Assembly: GCA_937883785.1 (NCBI GenBank)
Contig: CALGDE010000017.1
Span: 1-42,104 of the forward strand
Length of the DNA stretch: 42,104 nucleotides
Direction: 5' to 3'
Source: an uncultured cyanobacterium
GTDB taxonomy: Bacteria > Cyanobacteriota > Cyanobacteriia > CACIAM-69d
Below are positions 41,392 to 42,104 of the stretch, piece after piece (the first letter of the stretch is position 1; every line of letters begins with the position of its first letter). The notes under the pieces were generated by a model. That model searched no databases, was not told the origin of the DNA, and saw nothing but the letters and a program-made list of their open reading frames with translations. Made by a program: the position numbers and the translations under genes.

Positions 41392-42104
41392 GGCAGATTG
41401 GGTTTTCCCAAGAAAGTGGGGGAGGGCGACACCAAGTGGAACTGTGAAAATAAGCGCCGAGTAAAAAATCAGTGAGCAACATTAGGCTTGATTGCCGGTG
41501 CAACTCGAAAAAATTGACTGATTTCTCAGAAGCTATCTTAAAAATCTGCTTTAAGCATTTTTCAAATGGCTTCTGCTAAGTTGCTACCACTAATAAAGCG
41601 TTGTTCGTATCGCTTTACGTTTGAATTTTTGCTCTGTAACGGTTTGCTCCGTACGTATTTAAATATGTGCTTACTTAAAATACTGCCATATTAATTTTTC
41701 AAATCCTATCAGGTTACCTACTGATTTCTGTTCATTTTTCGCTTTTTAATCTTTTATTTCCATTTTTGACCGCTACTCTGCGCCAACTCCATCTCTGACC
41801 TGTGCCAAAGTGCCTGAAAACTAATCCCTAAGTTGAGTGTTTTTCTTCGCCACTCCTCGGAAAGTTTGAGGGGGAAATTTATTTCGAAACAGTTTTTAGA
41901 GGGCAGTTTTTTCTAAAATTCACCGTATTCAGGAACCATCATTATTTCAATCTCGATGCCATTAGGGCGTGTCATCAATACAAGTGCCAAAGATAAGTAC
42001 CAGACGCCTTACAAATTGGAGAGTCCACGCCCTTTCAAAACAAAGCCTGTTAGAGGACGTCTGAAAAGTAAGAAAGCTAACGGAGGTTAATCTGTAATTA
42101 CGAA
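41392..42104. other. AT-rich intergenic region at the window end
   Basis: 713 bases with no recognised gene and no HIP1 site. The composition is visibly more AT-rich than the coding DNA. The only clear item is a partial MITE copy at 41962-42104. Nothing else resembling an RNA gene or terminator was found. Confidence 0.5.
41962..42104 (-). mobile_element. MITE-like repeat family 1, copy E (runs off the window)
   Basis: It begins TTAGGGCGTGTCATCAAT, the complement of the family's right end, then GACGCCTTAC and GAGAGTCCACGCCCTTTC, matching the inner palindrome of copies A, B and D. It includes a small extra stretch (CAAGTGCCAAAGATAAGTAC). Beyond about 42045 similarity weakens, and the other end is not seen. 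Confidence 0.75.

Overview
The window is cyanobacterial chromosome. The palindromic octamer GCGATCGC (HIP1) occurs many times across nearly all coding DNA. The gene content fits too: petG for the cytochrome b6f complex, a MenH-type enzyme for phylloquinone synthesis, a DUF4079 membrane protein, a dnaK-dnaJ pair of the DnaK3/DnaJ3 kind, and several families I know mainly from cyanobacteria. No genus can be named from the sequence. There are no rRNA, tRNA, CRISPR or prophage genes.

Layout. 1-350 holds the end of a broken PIN-domain (VapC/FitB-like) toxin gene. 398-6327 is a four-gene minus-strand block (Sua5/YrdC-type protein, histidine-kinase-like membrane protein, membrane GTPase with DUF697, FHA-containing class A penicillin-binding protein) that may link the envelope to signalling. 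6642-10707 runs on the plus strand: an exported CHAT (caspase-like) protein, a MITE, an ABC exporter and a small membrane protein. 10889-14250 is minus: a sugar-transfer ATP-grasp protein, EcfT and a GNAT acetyltransferase. 14378-16213 is plus: a DUF4079 protein, gcvT and a dead Uma2 gene. 16264-19863 is minus: a membrane protein coupled to a GH10-like hydrolase, DoxX and purC. 20137-26725 is plus: tig, clpX (with no clpP between them), an alpha/beta hydrolase, a membrane-anchored lambda-R-type endolysin and a conserved protein with a TIR-like C-terminus. 26717-41391 is minus: menH, petG (37 codons, GTG start), a HEAT-repeat protein, dnaJ, a 1016-residue dnaK, a GAF/histidine kinase split by a one-base frameshift, a zinc-ribbon membrane protein, an MscS-like channel protein, a family 2 glycosyltransferase and scpA.

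Mobile and repeat DNA. Five copies of one MITE-like element of about 132 bp lie in gaps at 13517, 18274, 25759, 28921 and 41962. It has imperfect 15-bp terminal inverted repeats beginning CTAGGG and an internal GGGCGTGT/ACACGCCC palindrome. One copy abuts the start codon of the HEAT gene and another supplies the stop codon of the GNAT gene. A second, unrelated MITE lies at 8123-8304. Short 10-16-bp tandem repeats sit in four gaps or gene ends.

Most worth a second look: the DnaK with a disordered tail of about 375 residues, tyrosine/glycine/serine-rich and reminiscent of FUS-type condensate-forming domains; the membrane-tethered endolysin with hairpins upstream; the conserved protein with a possible nucleotide-binding TIR-like domain; and two long HIP1-free gaps (25156-25969 and 35118-36005) that carry RNA-like structure or tiny reading frames.
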